A stretch of DNA of 64,000 nt, taken from contig JAFUNK010000022.1 of assembly GCA_017482205.1 (NCBI GenBank), positions 22,496-86,495 on the forward strand, in the 5' to 3' direction. The notes below the pieces were generated by a model. The model was not told the origin of the DNA and did not search any database. It saw only the letters and a program-made list of their open reading frames with translations. Positions within the stretch are counted from its first letter, which is position 1. The number at the start of each line of letters is the position of its first letter. Shown here one piece after another: positions 54,598 to 63,407 of the stretch. Source of the DNA: Lachnospiraceae bacterium. GTDB lineage: Bacteria; Bacillota; Clostridia; Lachnospirales; Lachnospiraceae. A program made the translations under genes and the position numbers.

Positions 54598-56307
54598 ATG
54601 AAAAAGAAGAGAATGTTGGCGTTACAATTGGCAATATTGTTGGCAATGTCACTTTTTTTGCAGGGATGTCAGAAAGATAATGTTACGCAGGAAACGGTGG
54701 GAACCACACAGGTGGAAACCGTGGTAGAACCGAATAATACAGAGGTTTCCGGCGAAACAACGGAAAGTACCGGCGAAACAGTTGCGGAGTCTGAAACGGT
54801 GGAAACAGCGGATAGTAAACCCGAGGAAACGGATACCGCGGAAAATGATGCAGCAGAAACCGGAACGGTAGAAACGGATGAGCCGCAGGAAACGGCAACT
54901 CCCAAACCGGAAGACAATATGCCTAAACTGGCAACGCCGGCTACCTGTGGTGCACTGCAGGTTGAGGGCACTCAGCTTGTGGACAGTGACGGCAATCCGG
55001 TGCAGCTTAAAGGTATCAGCACCCACGGCTTGGCGTGGTTCCCCGGCTACGTCAATAAGGAATGTTTTAAGCAGTTGCGTGAAGAGTGGAATGCCAATGT
55101 CATTCGTCTGGCAATGTATACCGCGGAAAGTGGCGGATACTGTAGCGGTGGTGATAAAACTGCGCTGAAACAATTGATTCACGATGGGGTGGCTTATGCC
55201 ACAGAACTGGATATGTATGTCATTATTGACTGGCATATTCTTTCGGATAATAATCCCAATACATATAAAGAGGATGCGAAGGCTTTTTTTACGGAAATGG
55301 CAGAGACCTATGCGGATTATAATAACGTAATTTATGAAATCTGTAATGAGCCTAATGGCGGCACAAGTTGGAGCGAAATCAAATCTTATGCGGAAGAAGT
55401 TATTCCGGTTATCAGACAGTACGATGAGGATGCGATTATTATTGTAGGTACGCCCAATTGGTCCCAGTATGTGGATCAAGCAGCTGCCAATCCGATTACC
55501 GGTTATGATAATATCATGTATGCCCTGCATTTTTATGCGGCAACCCATACAGATTCTTTGCGGAATACCATGACTGGGGCAATCGAGGCGGGACTTCCTG
55601 TATTTGTTACGGAATATGGTATCTGCGATGCCAGCGGCAACGGTGCCATTGATACATATCAGGCAAATGAGTGGGTAAAAACCATGAACAGTTACAACGT
55701 CAGTTATGTGGCATGGAACTTATCCAATAAAAATGAAAGTTGTGCAATGATTAGCAGTGGTTGTAACAAAACTTCCGGCTTTTCAGAAAGTGATTTAAGC
55801 ACTTGCGGAAAGTGGGTTTATGAGATGTTGACTGATAAAAATGCGGCAGAATTACAGGGCACACCTGCACAGGGCAATAATGCTTCCCAGTCCGCAAACA
55901 ATCAAGGCACAAACTCTTCCGGAAATAACCAGAACAATGCCTCCAGTCAGGGGAATAGCGGTTCGGGCGGTAATTCCACAGCAGGCACAGCTACGACTTT
56001 AACCAATGGAGGTATTACCGTTACTGCAGAAGTGGCAAACAGTTGGGAGTCTGAAGGAAAAACTTTTTATCAATATAACCTGACTTTGCAGAATACTTCG
56101 GGAACAGATTGCACAAACTGGAATATAACACTTAATTTCAGTGGCAATATCAGTTTCTCTGACGGTTGGAGCGGCAATTACACTGCAAGTGGCAATGTGT
56201 TGCAGATTAGTAATGTGGATTATAACGGAAGCATTCCAGCAGGCGGCTCCGTAAAAGATATCGGCTTTATCATCAGTGGACCTTCAGGACTGACAGTGTC
56301 ACAATAG
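54598..56307 (+). CDS. GH5 cellulase lipoprotein with C-terminal carbohydrate-binding domain
   Basis: 569 residues from the ATG at 54598 (GGAGAGG upstream). Lipobox in LLAMSLFLQGCQ, a Thr/Glu-rich spacer of about 80 residues, then a GH5 catalytic barrel (about 115-420): GISTHGLAWFPGYVNKE, acid/base Glu251 in EICNEPNGG and nucleophile Glu339 in FVTEYGICD. An Asn/Ser/Gly linker leads to a beta-sandwich with features of a family 2-like cellulose-binding module (NLTLQNTSGTDCTNWNITLN, SDGWSGNYTASGN). It likely cleaves beta-1,4-glucans at the cell surface. No cellulosome dockerin seen. Confidence 0.9.
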   Translation: MKKKRMLALQLAILLAMSLFLQGCQKDNVTQETVGTTQVETVVEPNNTEVSGETTESTGETVAESETVETADSKPEETDTAENDAAETGTVETDEPQETATPKPEDNMPKLATPATCGALQVEGTQLVDSDGNPVQLKGISTHGLAWFPGYVNKECFKQLREEWNANVIRLAMYTAESGGYCSGGDKTALKQLIHDGVAYATELDMYVIIDWHILSDNNPNTYKEDAKAFFTEMAETYADYNNVIYEICNEPNGGTSWSEIKSYAEEVIPVIRQYDEDAIIIVGTPNWSQYVDQAAANPITGYDNIMYALHFYAATHTDSLRNTMTGAIEAGLPVFVTEYGICDASGNGAIDTYQANEWVKTMNSYNVSYVAWNLSNKNESCAMISSGCNKTSGFSESDLSTCGKWVYEMLTDKNAAELQGTPAQGNNASQSANNQGTNSSGNNQNNASSQGNSGSGGNSTAGTATTLTNGGITVTAEVANSWESEGKTFYQYNLTLQNTSGTDCTNWNITLNFSGNISFSDGWSGNYTASGNVLQISNVDYNGSIPAGGSVKDIGFIISGPSGLTVSQ

Positions 56308-56376
56308 ATAGCTTTTGGGCGGTTAGAACCGGAGCGGGCTGATAGAAAGTGTTGGTATCAGGCGGAGGTAGAGGAA

Positions 56377-57360
56377 ATGTGCACAGCAGTTACTTATAAA
56401 ACGGCAGATCATTATTTTGGAAGGAATTTGGATTTGGAATATTCCTACCACGAGACAGTAACCATAACGCCCCGCAAGTACCCGTTTTCATTCCGACTGG
56501 CAGGAAGTCTGAGGGAACATTATGCCATGATAGGTATGGCATATGTGGTGGAAGATTATCCGCTTTATTATGATGCTACCAATGAAAAAGGCTTGAGCAT
56601 GGCAGGATTGAATTTTCCCGGTAATGCAGATTATAAGCCGGAAGAAAAAGGAAAAGACAATGTAACTCCGTTTGAATTTATTCCTTGGATATTGGGACAG
56701 TGTGCCACCGTATCGGAGGTAAGAAAGCTTTTGGAGCGGATAAATCTGGTAAAGCTGAATTTTAGCGAAAAGCTGCCGTTATCGCCTTTGCATTGGATGA
56801 TTTCTGATAAGGAAGAAAGCATTACTGTAGAGTGTGTCAAAGATGGGCTTTTTGTGTATGACAATCCCGTAGGCGTGTTGACTAACAACCCACCTTTTCC
56901 CATGCAAATATTTCAGTTAAATAATTATAAGCATTTATCTCCGGTTTCTCCTAAAAATACCTTTTCAGATAAAGTGCAATTGGAAAATTACAGTTTAGGA
57001 CTGGGGGCTTTAGGGCTTCCGGGAGATTTGTCTTCTGCATCCCGTTTTGTGCGGGCAGCCTATACCAAATTGAACTCTCTTTCGGGTGAGTCAGAGTCAG
57101 AAAGTATCAGTCAGTTCTTTCATATTCTGGGTTCTGTGGCACAAAGGCGAGGTTCTGTCAAGGTCAGAGAGGGCGAATATGAAATTACGGTATATAGTTC
57201 CTGTTGCAATACTGACAAAGGTATTTATTATTACACAACCTATGAGAATAGCCAAATAACGGGTGTGGACATGTATGCGGAGCAGTTGGAAAGTGATAAG
57301 TTAGTGAGTTATCCGCTTGTGACAGGGCAGCAGATATGTTGGCAGAATGTCCAAAAATAA
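56377..57360 (+). CDS. Bile salt hydrolase (choloylglycine hydrolase family)
   Basis: 327 residues. N-terminal nucleophile enzyme: Met removal exposes Cys2 (MCTAVTY). Arg16 and Asp19 (FGRNLDLEYSY), Asn79 (SMAGLNFPG), an Asn in VGVLTNNPPF near residue 170 and an Arg in SASRFVRAAY correspond to the catalytic set. Asn79, rather than Tyr, and overall similarity to the Clostridium perfringens enzyme favour a bile salt hydrolase over penicillin V acylase. Cytoplasmic, as no signal is present. It deconjugates glycine or taurine bile acids, indicating a gut habitat. GGAGG lies upstream. Confidence 0.92.
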   Translation: MCTAVTYKTADHYFGRNLDLEYSYHETVTITPRKYPFSFRLAGSLREHYAMIGMAYVVEDYPLYYDATNEKGLSMAGLNFPGNADYKPEEKGKDNVTPFEFIPWILGQCATVSEVRKLLERINLVKLNFSEKLPLSPLHWMISDKEESITVECVKDGLFVYDNPVGVLTNNPPFPMQIFQLNNYKHLSPVSPKNTFSDKVQLENYSLGLGALGLPGDLSSASRFVRAAYTKLNSLSGESESESISQFFHILGSVAQRRGSVKVREGEYEITVYSSCCNTDKGIYYYTTYENSQITGVDMYAEQLESDKLVSYPLVTGQQICWQNVQK

Positions 57361-57386
57361 TACACAGACATAAGGATGAAATAGTT

Positions 57387-58940
57387 ATGAAAAAAATACT
57401 GAAAGATAATAAATGGTTTTGTATTATGCTGGTAGCATATAGTATCTATTATCTGTATAGAATGTTTGCAATGACACCATGGTATGATGAATTGTTTACG
57501 TATCTTTCTTTTATTGATAAAGGTGCGTGGTATTCCGCTACACATTGGCCATTACCCAATAACCATGTATTTTTTTCAATGCTGGCTTCATTTTTCAAAA
57601 TAGGTGGCGTATATGTGGGATTAAGGGGCGTGTCTTGGATTGCAGCAGTGGGAACCCTGATATTTTTGTATGCATTTTTTAAAAGAGTTTTTGGATTAAA
57701 AATAGCATTGGCGGGTGTGGCTTGTTATACCGTTTTGCTGGCGAGTAATAAGTTGGCTGTTCAGGGGAGAGGGTACTCTCTGGCTACATTTTTTTTGGCA
57801 CTTGCTATTTTTAGTGCATATATGATTATCAGTAACAATGCCAAAAAGAGATATTATGTATGCTTTTCCATTGCGTTATATTTGGGGTTGTATACTCTGA
57901 TGTCCAGCGTGTACTGGGTGGTCCCTGTATGTATATGTAGTGGAATTATATTGCTTTTATTGCGCAAAATAAAAGAACTTTTAAAGTTAATATCAGCCTC
58001 AATTATGGCAGCAGGAATGACATTGGTATCCTATTCAGTTTTATGGATATCTATGGGAGCACAACAAATCAGCGCAGATCCGAATACGGAGCATTACCAG
58101 GCAAAATTGTGGGATATTATAATAGAATATCCACGAACCTGTTGGATGTTAGGGTTTGAGTATATGTTGAACGATGGTAATTTGCAGAGTATTGGAGACA
58201 GAGGGGTCTTTTTACATGATTTTAAATATTTTGCAAGGGATATTCTGCGTACATTTTTCTATGCATCTTCTCTGAATGTATGGTACATATTTTTAATAGT
58301 CATTTGTGCTTTGCTGATAGCTTTTGTAGTAGCATTGATATGGAAACTGCGAAAAAAGAATTCAGAAAAGGTAATGCAATTATATCCTATGACATTGTGC
58401 AGTATTACTTTTTTGGTTATGTTTGTGATTCTGTATGTACAATGTGTTTATCCCTTTGAGCGTGTCTTTTCCTTTTTGGGCATTTGGCTGGCGACTATGT
58501 TTGCGGTAATGCTATACGGAATCAGGGCAGTACTAAATAAAATACCTGCATACGAAAAAATAAGACCGTATATGCTTGGGGTAAATATAGTACTTTTTGT
58601 GGGAAGCATTTTGTGCCTTATGATAAGTCCTGAGCACAATAAGCCATATGACAATCTGGACCATTATGCATATGATGCAATACAACATGTGGATTGGGAA
58701 AATTATGATACTTTTGCTGCAATTGATGCATATTCGCACCAGCAGGTCAGATATCATTGTGTTTTTAAAGAGAAGTATGAACTTGAGGAAAGTTTAACTG
58801 AACCGGAAATCATAATTATGAAGACTGATTTATCAAATCAGCAATGGAGTAATATGATGAACGCAGAACAAATAGCAGCGTGGGAACTTGAAAACAGGAC
58901 AATTATTTACGAGAATGAGTACTATATAGTGTATAGATAG
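57387..58940 (+). CDS. Polytopic GT-C-type glycosyltransferase-like membrane protein
   Basis: 517 residues from the ATG at 57387; the frame overlaps the hydrolase gene if extended to 57336. About eleven hydrophobic segments. The first loop carries MTPWYDELFTYLSFIDKG, with the acidic DE expected in GT-C (ArnT/PMT-like, family 39) transferases that use polyprenyl-phosphate sugars; a later loop has HWPLPNNHVFFSML. A C-terminal soluble tail of about 90 residues follows. Acceptor unknown. AT-richer than its neighbours. Confidence 0.75.
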   Translation: MKKILKDNKWFCIMLVAYSIYYLYRMFAMTPWYDELFTYLSFIDKGAWYSATHWPLPNNHVFFSMLASFFKIGGVYVGLRGVSWIAAVGTLIFLYAFFKRVFGLKIALAGVACYTVLLASNKLAVQGRGYSLATFFLALAIFSAYMIISNNAKKRYYVCFSIALYLGLYTLMSSVYWVVPVCICSGIILLLLRKIKELLKLISASIMAAGMTLVSYSVLWISMGAQQISADPNTEHYQAKLWDIIIEYPRTCWMLGFEYMLNDGNLQSIGDRGVFLHDFKYFARDILRTFFYASSLNVWYIFLIVICALLIAFVVALIWKLRKKNSEKVMQLYPMTLCSITFLVMFVILYVQCVYPFERVFSFLGIWLATMFAVMLYGIRAVLNKIPAYEKIRPYMLGVNIVLFVGSILCLMISPEHNKPYDNLDHYAYDAIQHVDWENYDTFAAIDAYSHQQVRYHCVFKEKYELEESLTEPEIIIMKTDLSNQQWSNMMNAEQIAAWELENRTIIYENEYYIVYR

Positions 58941-58957
58941 ACAGAAACTGAATGTTT

Positions 58958-59036
58958 CCCTCAGAACACGAAAAAGCAAAGAAACAATCATAGCGGTTGT
59001 TTTCTGTGCATACAATGTAAAAAAGTGTTCTGAGGG
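58958..59036 (+). repeat. Inverted repeat around the spoIIID promoter that can mask its ribosome site
   Basis: CCCTCAGAACAC (58958-58969) is the exact complement of GTGTTCTGAGGG (59025-59036), and an inner pair AGAAACAA / TTGTTTTCT exists. The right arm contains most of the GAGGGG ribosome site of spoIIID. Confidence 0.75.
58988..59016 (+). promoter_or_regulatory. Sigma-E-type promoter of spoIIID
   Basis: Perfect CATACAAT at 59009-59016 and TCATAGC (5 of 7 to KMATATT) at 58988-58994, exactly 14 bases apart. spoIIID is a known sigma-E target in Bacillus and Clostridia. Confidence 0.72.
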
Positions 59037-59044
59037 GATTTCTT

Positions 59045-59308
59045 TTGAAGGATTATATTGAAGAACGCGCCATCAACATTGCGAATTATATTATCGAATG
59101 TAACGCCACTGTGAGGCAGACTGCGAAAGCTTTCGGGGTGAGTAAGAGTACAGTACATAAAGATGTAACGGACCGCCTTATGCAAATCAATCCCACACTT
59201 GCAAAACAGGCGAGGTGCGTATTAGATGTAAATAAGTCGGAACGCCACATTCGGGGCGGACTGGCAACCAAAGAAAAGTATTTACACCAGCATGGGGTAA
59301 TTTCATAA
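59045..59308 (+). CDS. spoIIID: Sporulation transcriptional regulator SpoIIID
   Basis: 87 residues from a TTG at 59045, 7 bases after GAGGGG. Helix-turn-helix ATVRQTAKAFGVSKSTVHKD and the following DRLMQINPTLAKQARCVLD, then the basic C-terminal helix ERHIRGGLATKEKY, match SpoIIID closely over the full length. It acts in the mother cell after engulfment, activating and repressing sigma-E genes and enabling sigma-K. A sigma-E-like promoter lies directly upstream. Confidence 0.96.
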   Translation: MKDYIEERAINIANYIIECNATVRQTAKAFGVSKSTVHKDVTDRLMQINPTLAKQARCVLDVNKSERHIRGGLATKEKYLHQHGVIS

Positions 59309-59338
59309 AGCGAATGGATAAAAAATAGCACCGTGAGT

Positions 59339-59397
59339 AAAGAGTCTGCTTATGTAATCTGTTGTCGACAGAAAATGCGTAGGCAGCTCTTTGTTTT
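59339..59397 (+). terminator. Terminator of spoIIID
   Basis: AAAGAGTCTGC (59339-59349) and GCAGCTCTTT (59383-59392) with a smaller inner stem CTG-ttgtcga-CAG, followed by GTTTTT. Confidence 0.75.
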
Positions 59398-59409
59398 TAG
59401 AAAAAAATT

Positions 59410-59438
59410 TTGACATTCATAATATGCAGGAATATAAT
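59410..59438 (+). promoter_or_regulatory. Strong sigma-A promoter of guaA
   Basis: TTGACA at 59410-59415 and TATAAT at 59433-59438, perfect boxes with a 17-base spacer. The 40-base leader leaves no room for a guanine riboswitch. Confidence 0.9.
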
Positions 59439-59479
59439 AAAAATCTAAAAAACTACAGACTACTTTCAGGAGGACAAGC

Positions 59480-61024
59480 ATGGACAAAGAATTAGTAGTA
59501 GTTATCGATTTTGGCGGGCAGTATAACCAATTGGTGGCAAGGCGCGTCAGAGAATGTAATGTGTATTGTGAAATTTATTCTTACAAAACAGATTTGGAAA
59601 AGATAAAAGCAATGAATCCTAAAGGAATTATCCTGACCGGAGGTCCCAGCAGCTGCTATGAAGAAAATGCGGCAACCTGCTCTCCGGAGCTGTTTGCACT
59701 GGGCATACCTGTATTGGGACTTTGCTATGGAGCACAGTTAATGAGTCATGTGTTGGGGGGGCGAGTAGAACGTGCGGCAGCCCGTGAATACGGAAAGACT
59801 GCGTTAAAAGTGGACAACACCTCCAGGCTTTTTGAAGGTGTATCTGAAAATACCACTTGCTGGATGAGTCACTTTGATTATATTGCAAAAATGGCACCCG
59901 GATTTCGGGCGATTGCAACTACGGACAATTGTCCCGTTGCAGCGGCAGAGTGTGTAGAGAAAAATCTTTATGCGATTCAGTTTCATCCGGAAGTGTTACA
60001 CACGCCGGAAGGTTCCAAGATGCTTTACAATTTTGTACGTGGTATCTGTAATTGTCGCGGCGACTGGAGAATGGATTCGTTTGTGGAAGAGCAGATTAAT
60101 GCTATCCGTGAAAAAGTAGGGAAGGGAAAAGTGTTGTGTGCCTTGTCGGGTGGCGTGGATTCCTCTGTGGCAGCAGTTCTGTTGTCCAAGGCAGTGGGGG
60201 AGCAGCTTACCTGTGTTTTTGTGGACCATGGACTTTTGCGTAAAGACGAGGGGGACGAAGTAGAGGCAGTATTTGGTCCCAATGGCAATTACAATTTGAA
60301 TTTTATCCGTGTGAATGTACAGGAACGATTTTATGAGAAGCTTGCCGGTGTATCAGAACCGGAGCAGAAACGCAAGATTATCGGTGAAGAATTTATCCGC
60401 GTATTCGAGGAAGAAGCAAAGAAAATCGGTGCGGTGGATTTTTTAGTACAGGGTACGATTTACCCTGATGTAGTAGAAAGTGGGCTGGGCGGTGAATCCG
60501 CAGTTATTAAATCACACCACAACGTGGGCGGTTTACCCGATTGCGTCGAGTTCAAGGAAATTATTGAGCCACTACGCAGTCTTTTTAAAGATGAAGTCCG
60601 TAAAGCGGGACTGGAACTGGGCATTCCTGAATACCTTGTGTTCCGCCAGCCATTTCCCGGCCCCGGTCTGGGTGTCCGCATTGTAGGTGAAGTGACAGCG
60701 GACAAGGTTCGCATCGTGCAGGAAGCAGATGCCATTTATCGTGAAGAAATTGCAAAGGCCGGCTTAGAGAGAAGTATAGGGCAATATTTTGCGGCATTGA
60801 CAAATATGCGTTCCGTAGGAGTAATGGGCGACGAACGCACTTATGATTATGCCGTGGCTTTGCGTGCAGTCAATACCATTGATTTTATGACCGCCGAAGC
60901 GGTGGAAATTCCTTTTGGCGTGTTGCAGACGGTGATGAGCAGGATTATTAATGAAGTCAGAGGGGTTAACAGGGTGTTTTATGATTTAACCAGTAAGCCG
61001 CCTGGGACGATAGAGTTCGAATAA
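59480..61024 (+). CDS. guaA: GMP synthase (glutamine-hydrolysing)
   Basis: 514 residues. Converts XMP to GMP with glutamine. The amidotransferase half has [17 protein letters not shown] (nucleophile Cys) and [14 protein letters not shown] (His/Glu). The synthetase half has the ATP pyrophosphatase loop [19 protein letters not shown] and the dimer domain ending [18 protein letters not shown] precedes the ATG. Its 3-prime end is the left border of AT-rich, phage-like DNA; guaA ends are known integration sites for mobile elements in several bacteria. Confidence 0.97.
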   Translation: MDKELVVVIDFGGQYNQLVARRVRECNVYCEIYSYKTDLEKIKAMNPKGIILTGGPSSCYEENAATCSPELFALGIPVLGLCYGAQLMSHVLGGRVERAAAREYGKTALKVDNTSRLFEGVSENTTCWMSHFDYIAKMAPGFRAIATTDNCPVAAAECVEKNLYAIQFHPEVLHTPEGSKMLYNFVRGICNCRGDWRMDSFVEEQINAIREKVGKGKVLCALSGGVDSSVAAVLLSKAVGEQLTCVFVDHGLLRKDEGDEVEAVFGPNGNYNLNFIRVNVQERFYEKLAGVSEPEQKRKIIGEEFIRVFEEEAKKIGAVDFLVQGTIYPDVVESGLGGESAVIKSHHNVGGLPDCVEFKEIIEPLRSLFKDEVRKAGLELGIPEYLVFRQPFPGPGLGVRIVGEVTADKVRIVQEADAIYREEIAKAGLERSIGQYFAALTNMRSVGVMGDERTYDYAVALRAVNTIDFMTAEAVEIPFGVLQTVMSRIINEVRGVNRVFYDLTSKPPGTIEFE

Positions 61025-61031
61025 TACAAAT

Positions 61032-61078
61032 GAGCCAAGTAATGCCGTATTTACGGCGTTTCTTGGCTCTTGTTTTTT
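61032..61078 (+). terminator. Terminator of guaA
   Basis: GAGCCAAG (61032-61039) and CTTGGCTC (61062-61069), with the inner stem GCCGTATTTACGGC, followed by TTGTTTTTTG. Confidence 0.85.
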
Positions 61079-61126
61079 GTAGTGACAATCAAATGACAAT
61101 AATTTTTGGAAAAACTAGCTGAATGG

Positions 61127-61657
61127 TTATCTTCGCGTCCAGGAACATTTAGCAATATTTCTTCGTGGATCGTCTTCTAGTGAGTATGTGCGAATAATTT
61201 TTTTTACAAAGTACATTTCTTCTAAATAGGGTCTAACGGATTCTACATCTGTTTCAAAATGTTCGGCTATTTGCTCTGTTGTAGTGAAAATTTTGATGCA
61301 TATGAAACGATAGATATCTTCTTCAGAAATAGCTTTCTTTTTCACATCTGTCTCAGGAACTTGGTTCTTAATTTTTTCTATTTCTTGTAGGAGTGCAGTA
61401 TTAGCAACGTTAACATTAGATTCATTTTTTGTGATTTGATGTTGTATAAAAACTACTGCGATTGGAATGACAATGCCACAAAACCATGTTCCACATGCAC
61501 TAATGGCATCCCAGTTATTGATAAGGTTAGGATTATATGTAATTCTAAAACCTAAGCAATAGAGTGTGACAGCGATAATTGCTTCAGTGATAAGAACTAA
61601 AATAAGTGTTTTTTTCACTATTGTTGAAAGTATTTTCTTTATGAAATTCATGTTCAA
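61127..61657 (-). CDS. Two-helix membrane protein with C-terminal winged-helix-like domain
   Basis: 176 residues from a TTG at 61657 (AAAGGAG 6 bases upstream); an ATG at 61651 is an alternative. Two hydrophobic segments (LILVLITEAIIAVTLYCLG and WFCGIVIPIAVVFIQ) are followed by a short coiled coil (NVNVANTALLQEIEKIKNQ) and a segment resembling a small winged helix (FTTTEQIAEHFETDVESVRP). Last gene of the element's leftward unit, 85 bases after the barstar-fusion gene. No known family; it might be a membrane effector or sensor. Confidence 0.6.
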   Translation of the reverse strand: MNMNFIKKILSTIVKKTLILVLITEAIIAVTLYCLGFRITYNPNLINNWDAISACGTWFCGIVIPIAVVFIQHQITKNESNVNVANTALLQEIEKIKNQVPETDVKKKAISEEDIYRFICIKIFTTTEQIAEHFETDVESVRPYLEEMYFVKKIIRTYSLEDDPRRNIAKCSWTRR

Positions 61658-61742
61658 TGTACGCTCCTTTCGTTTATCTTTATTTACATATCGGAGAAAT
61701 TTAAAAATCAGTCTTTTAATGTACTAAATTTATATATATAAC

Positions 61743-62345
61743 CTAAAACGCATGCTCGGTATATAGTTCCAAATATTTATTGTTGCTTTCGTGGTTTTCT
61801 ATAATGGATATAATTTTATTGAAATATTTTTCGCCTAATGCTTGTCTGCTTTTCTCGGCATAAATCCAAACAATATGAAGCGGTTCTTCATATTCGTGAA
61901 TGCCAAAACCACCCCAAAGCAAGTCGTTAAAAGCGTTCAGATTACGTCCTGTTTTAAAGTCAATCTTATATGTCAATTTTTGCTCTATTTGGTAAAAAAA
62001 ATCATTAAGTGTATGGATATCGCGTCCGTCAATGAATATCCATTTTTCGGCATTTGCATCAAGAATGGGATTTAATATTTCGGTAACTTTGAAAGTACCC
62101 ATTACTTTTGAACCCTCATATATATCCAAACACTTATCAAGCCATAATGAATTTGCATAATACTTTGGAGAAATAAAAGTGACGGAGGCTGGAATTGATT
62201 CGTCCAAAGAAATTGGATTATCAAAGTTAAGGACACAACTTGCCCAATAGTCATCTTTAATTATTGTAGTAGGACGAATACCGGGGAAAATGGGAGTGGT
62301 TCTATCGGTATTTGTTAATATTCCTTTTGCATCTATATTGAGCAT
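61743..62345 (-). CDS. EF-Tu-barrel-like domain fused to a barstar-like domain
   Basis: 200 residues, AAGGTGGG before the ATG. Residues 1-95 look like an EF-Tu domain 3-type beta barrel (GIRPTTIIKDDYWASCVLNF, VTFISPKYYANSLWLDKCLD, VMGTFKVTEIL). Residues about 102-195 resemble barstar, the barnase inhibitor: IFIDGRDIHTLNDFFYQIEQ, then GRNLNAFNDLLWGGFG where barstar has YGENLDALWDCL, and LHIVWIYAEKSRQALG. Barstar folds bind and block small ribonucleases, so an immunity or antitoxin role is plausible. The gene just upstream (62365-62664) is the natural partner candidate. Confidence 0.7.
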   Translation of the reverse strand: MLNIDAKGILTNTDRTTPIFPGIRPTTIIKDDYWASCVLNFDNPISLDESIPASVTFISPKYYANSLWLDKCLDIYEGSKVMGTFKVTEILNPILDANAEKWIFIDGRDIHTLNDFFYQIEQKLTYKIDFKTGRNLNAFNDLLWGGFGIHEYEEPLHIVWIYAEKSRQALGEKYFNKIISIIENHESNNKYLELYTEHAF

Positions 62346-62364
62346 ATAATTCCCACCTTTCTAA

Positions 62365-62664
62365 TTATTGGAAATCGCCTTTTTCTAATAATTCGTTTGC
62401 CATTCTCTTAATATCTGTAGAACTTAAACCTATGGTATTTTTACTTAGGTTTAAAGGATTCATATTAACTATTTCTTGTAGCCAAGCTTTATGGAAATCC
62501 TTTCCTTTATTGTATTTAGAAATTCTTGGTTGAGTAGTTGCAACTCTATCCCAATTAGTATGTTCTTTATCAATATGTTGGTAATACGCATAGGATACAA
62601 ACCAAGAAGCTCCCATTCCTGTTAATATTTCTCCGCCTTCAAATGAAAAATTATGTGATGCCAT
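62365..62664 (-). CDS. Small protein of unknown function, candidate partner of the barstar fusion
   Basis: 99 residues, GGAGGAG before the ATG at 62664. Sequence features: SFEGGEILTGMGASWFVSYA near the start, a His/Lys/Arg-rich centre (HTNWDRVATTQPRISKYNKG) and a C-terminal helical part. No signal or membrane helix certain. I do not recognise a family and cannot confirm toxin-like catalytic residues. Nineteen bases before the barstar fusion and 14 after the Xre gene, so all are likely one message. Confidence 0.6.
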   Translation of the reverse strand: MASHNFSFEGGEILTGMGASWFVSYAYYQHIDKEHTNWDRVATTQPRISKYNKGKDFHKAWLQEIVNMNPLNLSKNTIGLSSTDIKRMANELLEKGDFQ

Positions 62665-62678
62665 ATGCGTTCTCCTCC

Positions 62679-63320
62679 TTAATCCTTTTTCGGTTTCCTC
62701 TTCCTCTTCACATATGAGAAATCCGGAAACAAGTCTTTTAGCAATTCAGCTGTTTCTTCTGCGTCTTCATCTTCATTCATATTCTGAACCATTACCTGAT
62801 CGTCATCATCAAGGTTCAACGAAACTGTATATTCTTTATCTGGTTCTACCGGATTCATCGGGAATTTTATCTCTTTAAGATAGTATTCCGATTCTGTTAT
62901 TTCGCCGTCTTCCAGTCTGTCTCGCAAGCGTGCCCAATACTCAACCATCTTTCGGAAGTTATCAAGGTCTTCTTGAGGACGGGGACCGGTGCTTGAAAGT
63001 CTTTCTTCAAATTTGAAAATCAACTCCCCATCTTTCATAGTAGGGCGTAGTCCGTATGCCCACTCGATATCAAACAGCACATGAAGTGCGCTGAATATAT
63101 TAGCAACATCAGGATCAGATAACGCATAAAAGCTGACATTAAGATTGCTGGCTATGTTTAATAGCGTTGCTGCATCCGGATATCTGTTTCCGAGTTCATA
63201 GTTACGGATGGTAGATTCATTTAATCCACATTTATCCGCTAATTCTTTTTGTGTCATATCAGATGCAATTCTAAAGTTTCTAATCAAATAGCCTACCCGG
63301 CTAGTGAAATTTTCGCCCAT
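62679..63320 (-). CDS. Xre-family transcriptional regulator of the element
   Basis: 213 residues, GGAG before the ATG at 63320. N-terminal helix-turn-helix ASDMTQKELADKCGLNESTI and RNYELGNRYPDAATLLNIAS, as in phage CI-like repressors; the rest is a non-peptidase C-terminal domain ending in an acidic stretch and a basic tail (VKRKRKPKKD). Directly upstream are three similar 22-bp sites covering both divergent promoters, so it probably represses itself and the excisionase/integrase genes. Confidence 0.85.
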   Translation of the reverse strand: MGENFTSRVGYLIRNFRIASDMTQKELADKCGLNESTIRNYELGNRYPDAATLLNIASNLNVSFYALSDPDVANIFSALHVLFDIEWAYGLRPTMKDGELIFKFEERLSSTGPRPQEDLDNFRKMVEYWARLRDRLEDGEITESEYYLKEIKFPMNPVEPDKEYTVSLNLDDDDQVMVQNMNEDEDAEETAELLKDLFPDFSYVKRKRKPKKD

Positions 63321-63407
63321 TTAACTGCTCCTTATAAGTTTAATCGTTGTTTGGTTCTACACGAAAACAATACGTGTAAATCGTGCGATTACATATAGTA
63401 TAGCACT

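Noticed and set aside
59440-59479. Guanine riboswitch before guaA
   Set aside because: The leader is only about 40 bases and no aptamer-like stems are visible.
60460-60735. Open frames on the opposite strand inside guaA, ileS, murF and others
   Set aside because: They lie wholly inside strongly supported genes, lack ribosome sites and have no recognisable domains.
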